DNA of 10,818 bases. Source: Chlamydiia bacterium. Lineage in GTDB: Bacteria; Chlamydiota; Chlamydiia; Chlamydiales; SM23-39. Below, one piece after another: positions 1 to 6,468 of the stretch. Location of the stretch: assembly GCA_016194825.1 (NCBI GenBank), contig JACQAR010000126.1, positions 1 through 10,818 on the forward strand. Direction: 5' to 3'. The translations under genes were made by a program, and so were the position numbers. The stretch's first letter is position 1. Each line of letters begins with the position of its first letter. The notes under the pieces were generated by a model. It worked only from the letters and a program-made list of their open reading frames with translations, had not been told where the DNA came from and did not search any database.

Positions 1-2094
1 AAAAATCATCGTTGCCAAAGGCGCCATGTCTATAGCGAGATCGGGCCCAATGAGAGAGTTGAGTTTATGCGATCCGCCATATTGTTCGTGATCAGAATTG
101 AAGACTTCTCGTATTTTTTTGATCCCTTTGAGAGGAAGACGGTACTGGGACCAAAATTCCGGAGTGAAGTTGTGGACGCAAAGCAGCTGTGCGTGGGGAC
201 TTTTGCGCAAATAGCTCACCACACTCTTTTCCCAGTCAGAAAAATCGACCCACTCGTACCCTTGCCAGTCAAAATCCCACTCCCAAAGCGCCGGCTGCGA
301 GCGATAGAAGTGATTGAGGTCGCGGACCATCTTCTGGACTCCAGAGTGCGTAGAGACTGCTTCGAGCGGCCAATCGATCTGTCCTTTGCAGTCCCACTCG
401 CTCAACTGCCCGATCTCGCCTCCCATGAAGAGGAGCTTTTTCCCCGGATGGCAGATCATGTAGCTATAGAGAAGGCGGAGGTTCGCAAACTTTTGCCAGT
501 CGGTACCAGGCATTTTGGAAAGCAGGCTCTTCTTTCCGTGCACCACTTCGTCATGGGACAAGACGAGGAGGAATTTCTCGGAATAGGCGTAGAGCAGGCT
601 GAACGTCAGCTCGTTTTGGTGGAATTTGCGGAAAAAAGAATCTCTGCTGAAATAGCACAAAGTATCGTTCATCCATCCCATATTCCACTTCATATGGAAG
701 CCAAGGCCTTTGTGGTCCACGGGATGGGTGACCCCTGTGAAGGAAGAGGACTCTTCGGCGATCATCCAAGTTCCTGGATGTCTCTCACGGACAATGGCAT
801 TGAGATGCTTTAAAAATTCGATTCCTTCTACATTGAAATTACTGCCATCGGGATTGGGAATCCACTCTCCTGCTTTGCGGCCATAATCGAGGTACACCAT
901 CGAAGCGACCGCGTCGACCCGTAGCCCATCGACGTGCATTTTCTCGAGCCAAAACAGAGCGCTCGCAATCAAAAAATTGCTCACTTCATGCCGCCCGTAG
1001 TTGAAAATAGCAGTTCCCCAATGTGGGTGAATCCCTTTGCGCGGATCTTCATGTTCGTAGAGGGCCGTCCCATCGAAGCGGTTGAGAGAATCATCATCGG
1101 TCGGGAAGTGCGCCGGTACCCAATCTAAAATGACCCCGATCCCCTCTTGGTGCATATGGTCGACAAAAAACTGGAAATCGGTGGGCGTTCCATAGCGGCT
1201 CGTTACCGAGAAAAAGCCGGTCACCTGGTATCCCCACGACTCATCGAGCGGATGCTCTAAAATCGGGAGCAGCTCGACGTGCGTAAAACCCATCTTCTTG
1301 CAGTATTGGGCTAAATCGATGGCGATTTCTCGATAATTCGGGAACTCTTTGCCATAGTTCTTCCAGGAACCTAGATGCACCTCGTAAATCAACATGGGCT
1401 GAGAATTGGATGTGGTACGAGAGGCGATCCAAGTAGCATCCTGCCACAGATACCGATCTACATCCCAAACAAGAGAGGCTGTTTGGGGACGCAGCTCCGA
1501 ATAAAAAGCGAATGGATCGCTCTTGAGACGCACATACCCTTCACGAGCTAAAATCTCAAACTTGTATTTCTCCCCTTCTTGCAACCCTGGAACAAAAAGC
1601 TCCCAAATTCCCGATCCTCCCATAGACCGCATAGGATTGATTCTTCCATCCCAGTGATTGAAATCGGCGACTACGCTCACACCTTTGGCATTGGGTGCCC
1701 AGATGGCAAATTGCACCCCCGTTACTCCCTGATGCACCTTCGCATGAGCGCCCAGAACGGAAAAAAGCTCATAATGACACCCCTTGTTGAAGAGAAAAAG
1801 ATCCATTTCTCCTAGAGTGGGCCAAAAAGCATAGGGGTCATGCGCCAAAAGGCCATTGTGGTGATAGACCCGGTAGTCGATAGGAGCCATTTTTTCGGGG
1901 AGGAGCAATTCGAAAAGCCCTCGAGAATCGACCCGCTCTGCTTCGCGGAGCTCTCCTTTTACTTCGATATAGATCTTTTCGGCACCAGGACGCCATAGGC
2001 GGATGACCGCGCCTTGTGCTGTAGCATGGAGCCCCAGCAAGCGGTGGGGGTCGTGCAGCGAGACATCAAAAGAGAGGTTTTGTAAGGAAGACAT
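1..2094 (-). CDS. glgB: 1,4-alpha-glucan branching enzyme GlgB (3' end cut by window edge)
   Basis: Cytoplasmic glycogen branching enzyme: it cuts an alpha-1,4 glucan chain and rejoins it through an alpha-1,6 bond. I read 698 codons on the minus strand from the ATG at 2094 with no stop. The order is a short N1 domain (about 1-110, with DYRVYHHNGLLAHDPYAF), a CBM48-like module (about 120-205, with FAIWAPNAKGVSVVADFNHW), the GH13 barrel, and a C-terminal beta domain. The expected catalytic residues are present: Asp394 in GLRVDAV, Glu447 in MIAEES and Asp515 in LSHDEVVHGK. Their spacings, 53 and 68, equal those of E. coli D405/E458/D526. The last visible residues, MAPLATMIF, match the usual extreme C-terminus, so only a few residues should be missing. 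The N-terminal wording resembles chlamydial GlgB as I remember it. It is transcribed alone, divergently from the ankyrin gene. Identity is very secure. Confidence 0.97.
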   Translation of the reverse strand, partial: MSSLQNLSFDVSLHDPHRLLGLHATAQGAVIRLWRPGAEKIYIEVKGELREAERVDSRGLFELLLPEKMAPIDYRVYHHNGLLAHDPYAFWPTLGEMDLFLFNKGCHYELFSVLGAHAKVHQGVTGVQFAIWAPNAKGVSVVADFNHWDGRINPMRSMGGSGIWELFVPGLQEGEKYKFEILAREGYVRLKSDPFAFYSELRPQTASLVWDVDRYLWQDATWIASRTTSNSQPMLIYEVHLGSWKNYGKEFPNYREIAIDLAQYCKKMGFTHVELLPILEHPLDESWGYQVTGFFSVTSRYGTPTDFQFFVDHMHQEGIGVILDWVPAHFPTDDDSLNRFDGTALYEHEDPRKGIHPHWGTAIFNYGRHEVSNFLIASALFWLEKMHVDGLRVDAVASMVYLDYGRKAGEWIPNPDGSNFNVEGIEFLKHLNAIVRERHPGTWMIAEESSSFTGVTHPVDHKGLGFHMKWNMGWMNDTLCYFSRDSFFRKFHQNELTFSLLYAYSEKFLLVLSHDEVVHGKKSLLSKMPGTDWQKFANLRLLYSYMICHPGKKLLFMGGEIGQLSEWDCKGQIDWPLEAVSTHSGVQKMVRDLNHFYRSQPALWEWDFDWQGYEWVDFSDWEKSVVSYLRKSPHAQLLCVHNFTPEFWSQYRLPLKGIKKIREVFNSDHEQYGGSHKLNSLIGPDLAIDMAPLATMIF

Positions 2095-2105
2095 GGTCTC
2101 TTTGC

Positions 2106-2111
2106 ACTATA
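2106..2111 (-). promoter_or_regulatory. Candidate -10 element of glgB
   Basis: TATAGT on the minus strand lies 11 bases before the glgB ATG. I see no good -35 hexamer at 16-18 bases. The start is preceded by AAAGAGACC, at best a weak Shine-Dalgarno. A transcript from this element would have a leader of only about 5 bases. A hexamer match alone is weak evidence. Confidence 0.3.
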
Positions 2112-2130
2112 CCCAGCCAGCTATTTTTCC

Positions 2131-2140
2131 TGCATATGCA
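2131..2140. repeat. Perfect 10-bp palindrome TGCATATGCA
   Basis: A perfect self-complementary decamer upstream of glgB and about 100 bases upstream of the ankyrin promoter. It could be a protein-binding site for either divergent gene, but one decamer of this kind may occur by chance. Confidence 0.3.
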
Positions 2141-2197
2141 AAACAAAGGACATCTGGACTGGCCTCTGAGAGAAACTGAATATGTAAGCCATTGTTT

Positions 2198-2211
2198 TTT
2201 AACATGTTAAA
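2198..2211. repeat. Perfect 14-bp palindrome TTTAACATGTTAAA
   Basis: A perfect palindrome in the AT-rich glgB/ankyrin spacer, centred about 33 bases upstream of the -35 hexamer of the ankyrin promoter. It shares an ACAT/ATGT theme with the inverted repeat inside that promoter (2240-2259), so the two could be related binding sites. It lies beyond both candidate promoter cores, as an upstream operator or activator site would. Function is inferred from position and symmetry only. Confidence 0.45.
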
Positions 2212-2236
2212 TCTTAATATTTGCTTTGTTTTTTTA

Positions 2237-2265
2237 TTGACATAAAAATGTTTTTATGTTAAAAT
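2237..2265 (+). promoter_or_regulatory. Strong sigma-70-type promoter of the ankyrin gene with an embedded inverted repeat
   Basis: The -35 hexamer TTGACA (2237-2242) is a perfect consensus. It is followed by the ideal 17-base spacer and the -10 hexamer TAAAAT (2260-2265), five of six matches. Transcription should start near 2272, giving a leader of about 19 bases before the ATG at 2291, with a weak AGAGA Shine-Dalgarno at 2282-2286. The spacer consists of a perfect inverted repeat, ACATAAAAA / TTTTTATGT, overlapping the end of the -35 hexamer. This is the clearest promoter in the window. Confidence 0.75.
2240..2259. repeat. 9-bp perfect inverted repeat in the promoter spacer (candidate operator)
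   Basis: The arms ACATAAAAA (2240-2248) and TTTTTATGT (2251-2259) are exact reverse complements separated by TG. Beyond them TT (2237-2238) also pairs with AA (2261-2262) around one G/T mismatch. The repeat exactly fills the space between the -35 and -10 hexamers, where a dimeric repressor would block RNA polymerase. An alternative is simple AT-rich sequence that happens to be symmetric. Confidence 0.55.
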
Positions 2266-2290
2266 ATTAATATAATAAAACAGAGATACT

Positions 2291-2896
2291 ATGACAAATA
2301 TTATACAACAAAGCATTGCATTACCCAGAAAAGCATTCGTGGACCGCTCTAAACCACAAACCCTTCTCGACCAGCTGATTGCAAAGATTCGAGAGCTTTC
2401 TCCGGAGAGTCTCAACACCCAGTTTCAGGGAGAATCCCTACTACATGTAGCAGCGTCCCACGGCCACGTGAAGCTCGTTCAGGAGTTATTGGCTCGAGGA
2501 GCTAATCCGATCATCCAAGATTCTGAGGGATGCACCCCTCTTCATCGAGCAGTGACTGGAATAGCCGAGCGCCTACAGAACACCTCATTCGCTGATGCCC
2601 ACTCTCATGCTTTACAGATCCTGAGATGCCTGATTACTGCTGTAGAGCAACCCCTGGCTTACACCTTGTTAAAAGACCAGAATGGTTACACTATGTGCGA
2701 AAGATATAGAGCTCTCCAAGAAAATGTGCATACTATAGATTTAACCCCAGAATCGCTGAACAAAGTAGCTTTAAACATCGCCTTTTATCGTATGTTATTA
2801 GAGGATTTTGATTTTGATTTTTCAGAACTACAGGGGTATCACGATGCTTGCAATTTATTTTCTTTACAGCAACGCCTTTCTCAGGATAAATTGTAG
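2291..2896 (+). CDS. Small ankyrin-repeat protein, candidate host-directed effector
   Basis: A 201-residue protein with no recognisable enzyme domain. Residues 47-79 form a canonical ankyrin repeat (GESLLHVAASHGHVKLVQEL, then LLARGANP). A second begins at SEGCTPLHRAV (78-88) and is stretched by an insertion around 92-105 before a helix (HALQILRCLI). DQNGYTMCERYR (129-140) looks like a degenerate third repeat. The remainder is predicted helical with an acidic patch, DFDFDF, at 172-177. There is no signal peptide or membrane segment. Ankyrin proteins mediate protein binding, and in intracellular bacteria many are secreted into the host; that role here is inference. The gene has its own strong promoter in an AT-rich spacer unlike the surroundings, which suggests separate regulation or acquisition. 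Its 3' end overlaps convergent marC by 16 bases. The ankyrin call is secure, the function unknown. Confidence 0.85.
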   Translation: MTNIIQQSIALPRKAFVDRSKPQTLLDQLIAKIRELSPESLNTQFQGESLLHVAASHGHVKLVQELLARGANPIIQDSEGCTPLHRAVTGIAERLQNTSFADAHSHALQILRCLITAVEQPLAYTLLKDQNGYTMCERYRALQENVHTIDLTPESLNKVALNIAFYRMLLEDFDFDFSELQGYHDACNLFSLQQRLSQDKL

Positions 2897-3495
2897 TACT
2901 GACTGACGAGCGCCAAGATACCGCTGGTGAGCATTTGGACGCCGATGAGGCAGACAATCATGCCTCCCAGCCGCTCCACAGCAACGAGCCCTTTTTCTCC
3001 CAAGATTTGCTTAATGAGCGAGCCTGCGAGCAGAATGATCAGCGAGAGAACCCACGCACTGAAGACAGCTCCGCTGACCAGGAACGGATTGGCCGTCTCG
3101 TGGGCAAATACCATAACTGTCGTGATCGCACCCGGTCCCGCAATGACTGGCATGGCCAGAGGGATGATCAGTGGCTCTCTATGAAGCGCCTTTTCCCCAT
3201 CGCCCGACTTGGAGAAAATCATCCCCAATGAAATCAGAAACAGCAGAGCTCCTCCCGCAATCGCGATAATCGGTTGCGTGATGCCGAGCAATTGCAGGAT
3301 CGTGTCTCCCGCAAAGGTAAAGAGCAATAAAATGCCGAGCGCAATGGTCAGCTCTCTTACAATGATCCGTAACTGCCGCTTCTGATCAAAGCGAGCCAAA
3401 AGTCCCAAAAAGAGAGGGATTTGCCCCGTCGCATTGAGGACGAAGAAGATCGAGGAAGCCATCGAGAGGAAGGACGTTTCGGGTGATATCTTCAC
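2881..3495 (-). CDS. MarC/YhgN family integral membrane protein
   Basis: A 204-residue inner-membrane protein with six likely transmembrane segments, near residues 10-33, 48-70, 73-94, 109-131, 138-162 and 172-197. The family signature PLAMPVIAGPGAIT lies at 112-125, and the N-terminal NATGQIPLFLGL also fits. Length matches the family (about 200-215). Members were once called multiple-antibiotic-resistance proteins, but MarC itself is not needed for that resistance and the substrate is unknown. The longest start is a GTG at 3495; an in-frame ATG at 3462 (residue 12) would trim the first helix, so GTG is preferred. I see no Shine-Dalgarno for either. The gene is convergent with the ankyrin gene, overlapping its last 16 bases, and divergent from the methylthiotransferase. 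Confidence 0.88.
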   Translation of the reverse strand: MKISPETSFLSMASSIFFVLNATGQIPLFLGLLARFDQKRQLRIIVRELTIALGILLLFTFAGDTILQLLGITQPIIAIAGGALLFLISLGMIFSKSGDGEKALHREPLIIPLAMPVIAGPGAITTVMVFAHETANPFLVSGAVFSAWVLSLIILLAGSLIKQILGEKGLVAVERLGGMIVCLIGVQMLTSGILALVSQYYNLS

Positions 3496-3505
3496 AATTG
3501 AAGGC

Positions 3506-3533
3506 TATAAAGGAATTTCTTGATTTCTTGCAA
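3506..3533 (-). promoter_or_regulatory. Candidate promoter for marC
   Basis: On the minus strand TTGCAA (3533-3528) is followed after 16 bases by TTTATA (3511-3506). The GTG start of marC lies 10 bases beyond the -10, so the leader would be about 4 bases. The -35 hexamer is self-complementary and is shared with the candidate promoter of the opposite gene. Both hexamers are imperfect. Confidence 0.35.
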
Positions 3534-3556
3534 CTGAAGCAGAGCCCTGGCATACT
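3528..3556 (+). promoter_or_regulatory. Candidate promoter for the mtaB-like gene
   Basis: TTGCAA (3528-3533), a 17-base spacer, then CATACT (3551-3556). The ATG at 3565 lies 8 bases past the -10, so the message would be nearly leaderless, consistent with the absence of any Shine-Dalgarno before this start (the preceding bases are TTTTCCCCT). Confidence 0.4.
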
Positions 3557-3564
3557 TTTCCCCT

Positions 3565-4791
3565 ATGGGAAAATACCGGATCATCACTCTGGGCTGTCGC
3601 ACGAATCAGTATGAATCGCAAGGGTACACCGACCAGCTGCGCCAGATGGGCTATACAGCGGCTTTAGATGGCGAAGAGGCCGATCTTTGCATCGTTAACA
3701 CCTGCACGGTGACGGAAAGTGCCGACAGCTCCTCTCGCCATCAGATCCGCGCCCTTGTGCACCATCACCCAAAAGCGCGGATTGCCGTGACGGGCTGCAT
3801 GGCAGAAAGCGCGCCCGACGCGATCCGATCAATCGATGAGAGAATCGAGATCATCCCCAATGGCCAAAAAGAAAAGCTGCTCGATCATCTATTTCCTGAT
3901 GAAGAAAACCTGCCCGAATTCAACATCCGCAATTTTGATGCCCACACCCGCGCTTTTGTGAAGGTGCAAGATGGGTGCAGTTCGTTTTGCACCTACTGCA
4001 TCATTCCGTACGTACGAGGGCGTTCTCGCTCGCGCCCCATCGCCGACATTGTTGCAGAAGTGCAAGGACTCGTTGCCAACGGCTATAAAGAGGTCGTGTT
4101 GACGGGGATCAATATTGGCGATTTTGATGGAGGCGGGAGGCTGGCCGATTTAGTGCGCGCCGTAGATCAGGTGGAAGGGTTACAGAGGCTCCGCATCTCG
4201 TCGATTGACCCAGATGAGGTAGATGACGATTTAGCGGACGCAGTTTTGCAAGGGCGCATCACCTGTCCCAGCATGCATATTGTCTTACAGGCAGGCTCCA
4301 ATGCCATCTTGAAGAGGATGAACCGGAAATATACGAGGCAAATTTTCTTGAAGACAGTCGATCGACTAAAGCAAGCGCATCCCGATTTTACCTTTACAAC
4401 GGATGTCATTGTCGGATTTCCTGGGGAAAGCGAGGCCGATTTTGGAGAAACTCTGGAGATTGTAGAGCAAGTGCAATTTGCTAAAGTGCATATGTTTCCA
4501 TTTAGCCCTCGCAAACGGACCCGAGCCGCTCTGTATCCCAACCGAGTAGCCACAGAGGTCATTCAGGAACGCAAACAGCGCTTGCTGCGTCTTGCAGAAA
4601 AGACTGCCTTTGCTCTCAGACAGCGCTATGTGGGCAAAACAATGAGCGTGCTCGTAGAAACAGGCGGGACAGGGCATACGGCCAATTTTTTACCTGTACA
4701 AATTGCCAACGCCTCCTCTTTAAAACCTCACGACCTAGTGCAAGTCCGTCTGGCCGAAAATCAGCCAGATGGGTTAATAGGATGGATATGA
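3565..4791 (+). CDS. mtaB: MtaB-type tRNA (t6A37) methylthiotransferase
   Basis: A 408-residue radical-SAM methylthiotransferase that should add a methylthio group to N6-threonylcarbamoyladenosine at position 37 of ANN-decoding tRNAs. The N-terminal UPF0004 domain carries three cluster cysteines, Cys11 (TLGCRTNQYES), Cys47 (VNTCTVT) and Cys78 (VTGCMAE). The radical-SAM CxxxCxxC motif is Cys138, Cys142 and Cys145 (DGCSSFCTYCIIPYVRGRSR). A TRAM-like RNA-binding tail begins near 354. GCRTNQYES and the DGCSSFCTYC context fit MtaB rather than MiaB or RimO, but the subfamily call is from motif wording only. It is slightly shorter than typical family members (about 430-450) with no visible gap. It heads a two-gene unit: its TGA overlaps the next gene's ATG. 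Confidence 0.9.
   Translation: MGKYRIITLGCRTNQYESQGYTDQLRQMGYTAALDGEEADLCIVNTCTVTESADSSSRHQIRALVHHHPKARIAVTGCMAESAPDAIRSIDERIEIIPNGQKEKLLDHLFPDEENLPEFNIRNFDAHTRAFVKVQDGCSSFCTYCIIPYVRGRSRSRPIADIVAEVQGLVANGYKEVVLTGINIGDFDGGGRLADLVRAVDQVEGLQRLRISSIDPDEVDDDLADAVLQGRITCPSMHIVLQAGSNAILKRMNRKYTRQIFLKTVDRLKQAHPDFTFTTDVIVGFPGESEADFGETLEIVEQVQFAKVHMFPFSPRKRTRAALYPNRVATEVIQERKQRLLRLAEKTAFALRQRYVGKTMSVLVETGGTGHTANFLPVQIANASSLKPHDLVQVRLAENQPDGLIGWI
4779..4782 (+). promoter_or_regulatory. Shine-Dalgarno AGGA deciding the start at 4788
   Basis: AGGA lies inside the last codons of the methylthiotransferase gene, 5 bases before the ATG at 4788. It favours that ATG over the one at 4782, which overlaps the AGGA itself. 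Confidence 0.5.
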
Positions 4792-5780
4792 AGATACAAA
4801 CTCTGAGTCGTCTTAAACCATTTTCTCACACACCCGGCACTGCGTGTTTCATTCCAGGCACGCATTGGAAATTAGAAGCCTATCCTACCCTGATCAAGAT
4901 TGGGCATTATGAGATTCCTCTTCATGTAACAGGGCCTGTGCGCGATTTCACTGTGGAGCTCGATCTTGAACACAACTGCGTCTGGGTCTTTGGACAAGCC
5001 AAAGAGGGGTTCTATCGCCTTAAAATACAGGCCACTAAAAAGGGATTTGAAATCTGGGCTGATCGAACGCCGAAAGCAGGGCTTTGCCACGGAAAAGGGA
5101 CTCTGCAGGCGAAAGAGCACTTTCTCATCTCCGAGAATGCAGGATTTTCCCTCCCTGAAAACGGGGAACGCCTCTCGCTAGGAGCGCACAAAAAACAGGA
5201 CTGGGATCTAGTTTGGCGCCGCTTTGATTTAAGAGAGATTTTGCCCGTCCTTTTTGATCTCGGACAAAAAACGCCCGCCACCGGTAAAAAGCCGAGCAAA
5301 GGACCCGTGAACTTGTTAGAAACAGGCGATTGGGAAGCGTTTTGTCGTGCTGCTTTTTCTAAGATTTTAGTGCCTCGCCTGGTGGATGATCACTACCAAG
5401 GCCTCTTCACCGATAGCGATCTAGAAGGGCACGCATCTCACCTACTCTCAGAGGCGGCCAAAAAGATCCGCGATCTGTTCTTTCGCCAGTGTGAAACCCA
5501 TTTGCATCTCTTGCCCCAAGTCACTTTTGAGTCGGGGATGTTGACCCACATCCAAGCGCCCGGCATTGGCGAGCTCGATCTCGAGTGGAGCAAGGGGATG
5601 TTGCGAAGAGCGATTCTGCGCGCGGTCAAGAATGCTGAAGTGTTCTTGGATTTGCAAAAAGGGATCAAAAGTTATCGGGTCCGCACGAAATTAAAAGAGA
5701 AGGGGCGCTCGCAAAAAGCGAACGACCTCTTGCGCATCGAGACCGGGAAAACCTACTATCTCGACCGGTTCCAGAAATAA
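4788..5780 (+). CDS. Unrecognised protein with a GH95-tail-like C-terminal beta domain
   Basis: A 330-residue soluble protein I cannot assign to a named family. Residues 1 to about 115 are beta-rich (FTVELDLEHNCVWVFG, YRLKIQATKKGFEIW). A helical middle starts with LSLGAHKKQDWDLVWRRFDL and has a Lys/Pro-rich linker (GQKTPATGKKPSKGP). The last 80 or so residues (LHLLPQVTFESGMLTHIQA, GELDLEWSKGMLRRAIL, then ETGKTYYLD) resemble the beta domain after the (alpha/alpha)6 barrel in GH95 fucosidases, where a phrase like G-F-E-V-D-L-x-W-x-D-G-x-L is typical. There is no room for a full GH95 barrel, so an active fucosidase is unlikely; a carbohydrate-binding or structural role is speculation. The stretch 4782-4791 overlaps mtaB; the start at 4788 uses the ATGA overlap and an AGGA site, and a start at 4782 would add two residues. 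The stop is one base from that of convergent radC. Confidence 0.8.
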   Translation: MKIQTLSRLKPFSHTPGTACFIPGTHWKLEAYPTLIKIGHYEIPLHVTGPVRDFTVELDLEHNCVWVFGQAKEGFYRLKIQATKKGFEIWADRTPKAGLCHGKGTLQAKEHFLISENAGFSLPENGERLSLGAHKKQDWDLVWRRFDLREILPVLFDLGQKTPATGKKPSKGPVNLLETGDWEAFCRAAFSKILVPRLVDDHYQGLFTDSDLEGHASHLLSEAAKKIRDLFFRQCETHLHLLPQVTFESGMLTHIQAPGIGELDLEWSKGMLRRAILRAVKNAEVFLDLQKGIKSYRVRTKLKEKGRSQKANDLLRIETGKTYYLDRFQK

Positions 5781-5781
5781 A

Positions 5782-6468
5782 TTAGTACGTGTCTCGCTTG
5801 AAAAAGCCCTTTTGGTAGAACGAGACGAAGCCATTGCGACCGATGATGAGGTGATCGGTGAGCTCGATGCCCACGATGCAGCCTGCTTGGGCGAGGATGC
5901 GGGTCATATCGAGATCTTGTGACGAGGGCTGCGGATCTCCCGAAGGGTGGTTGTGCGCAATGATCGCAGAGTGAGCGCGGTGGCGAATAGCGGCGTGGAA
6001 TACCTCCCGCGGATGGATCAGCAACTCATTGAGGGTGCCGCGAGAGAGAACTTCTCTATGAATGAGATAGCGCTTTACATCGCGCAAAAGGATCAGCAAT
6101 ACCTCGATTTTCTGGTCCTCTAGTTCCTGACGAACGGCTTCATAAACCGCTTGCGGAGAGCGGAGCAAAAGGCGCTCCGAAAATTCTTGCCCCAGTCTCT
6201 TAAAAAGAGCAAAAGCCGCCTGCAGCTGAACTGCTTTGGCCAGGCCAATTCCTTTGATTTGCTTAAGCTCATTGAGACTCGCCTCACAGAGCTGTCGTAA
6301 CCCACCGAAATGGGCCAAGAGCTCTTCTGCCAGATGAAGCACGGAGCACTGTTGCGTCCCACTACCCAATAAAATGGCCAACAGCTCTACGCTCGAAAGC
6401 GGGTCGGCTCCATAGCGAGCGAGTCTTTCGCGCGGACGGTCTTGGGCAGGGATCAATTTTAGGTTCAT
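5782..6468 (-). CDS. radC: RadC family protein (JAMM/MPN+ domain)
   Basis: A 228-residue protein of normal RadC length. An N-terminal UPF0758 region (DRPRERLARYGADPLSSVELLAILLGSG, about 9-36) is followed by a helix-hairpin-helix (LKQIKGIGLAKAVQLQA, about 68-84) and a C-terminal JAMM metalloprotease-like domain. The zinc ligands are in place: His172, His174, Ser182 and Asp185 in HNHPSGDPQPSSQD. Despite the name, a direct role in DNA repair is not established for the family. The open frame extends upstream to 6555, but the ATG at 6468 starts the conserved MNLKLIPAQDRPRERL, overlaps the hflX stop as ATGA and is preferred. No Shine-Dalgarno is visible before it, so it probably depends on coupling to hflX. 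It is the last gene of a five-gene operon, ending one base from the convergent gene. Confidence 0.95.
   Translation of the reverse strand: MNLKLIPAQDRPRERLARYGADPLSSVELLAILLGSGTQQCSVLHLAEELLAHFGGLRQLCEASLNELKQIKGIGLAKAVQLQAAFALFKRLGQEFSERLLLRSPQAVYEAVRQELEDQKIEVLLILLRDVKRYLIHREVLSRGTLNELLIHPREVFHAAIRHRAHSAIIAHNHPSGDPQPSSQDLDMTRILAQAGCIVGIELTDHLIIGRNGFVSFYQKGFFKRDTY

Noticed and set aside
67..1815. Several plus-strand open frames (67-813, 934-1128, 1579-1815)
   Set aside because: They lie antisense to glgB, whose minus-strand frame has all catalytic motifs at the right spacing. They are shadows with no recognisable content.
3462..3495. Downstream ATG at 3462 as the marC start
   Set aside because: It would remove the first 11 residues next to the first membrane helix and has no Shine-Dalgarno. 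The GTG at 3495 fits the family length better, although it also lacks one.
5791..5826. GTCTCG/CGAGAC inverted repeat enclosing AAAAG/CTTTT near the end of radC, considered as an internal terminator
   Set aside because: The outer and inner stems are separated by unpaired bases, no T-run follows, and the bases encode the normal RadC C-terminus. It is too weak to annotate.
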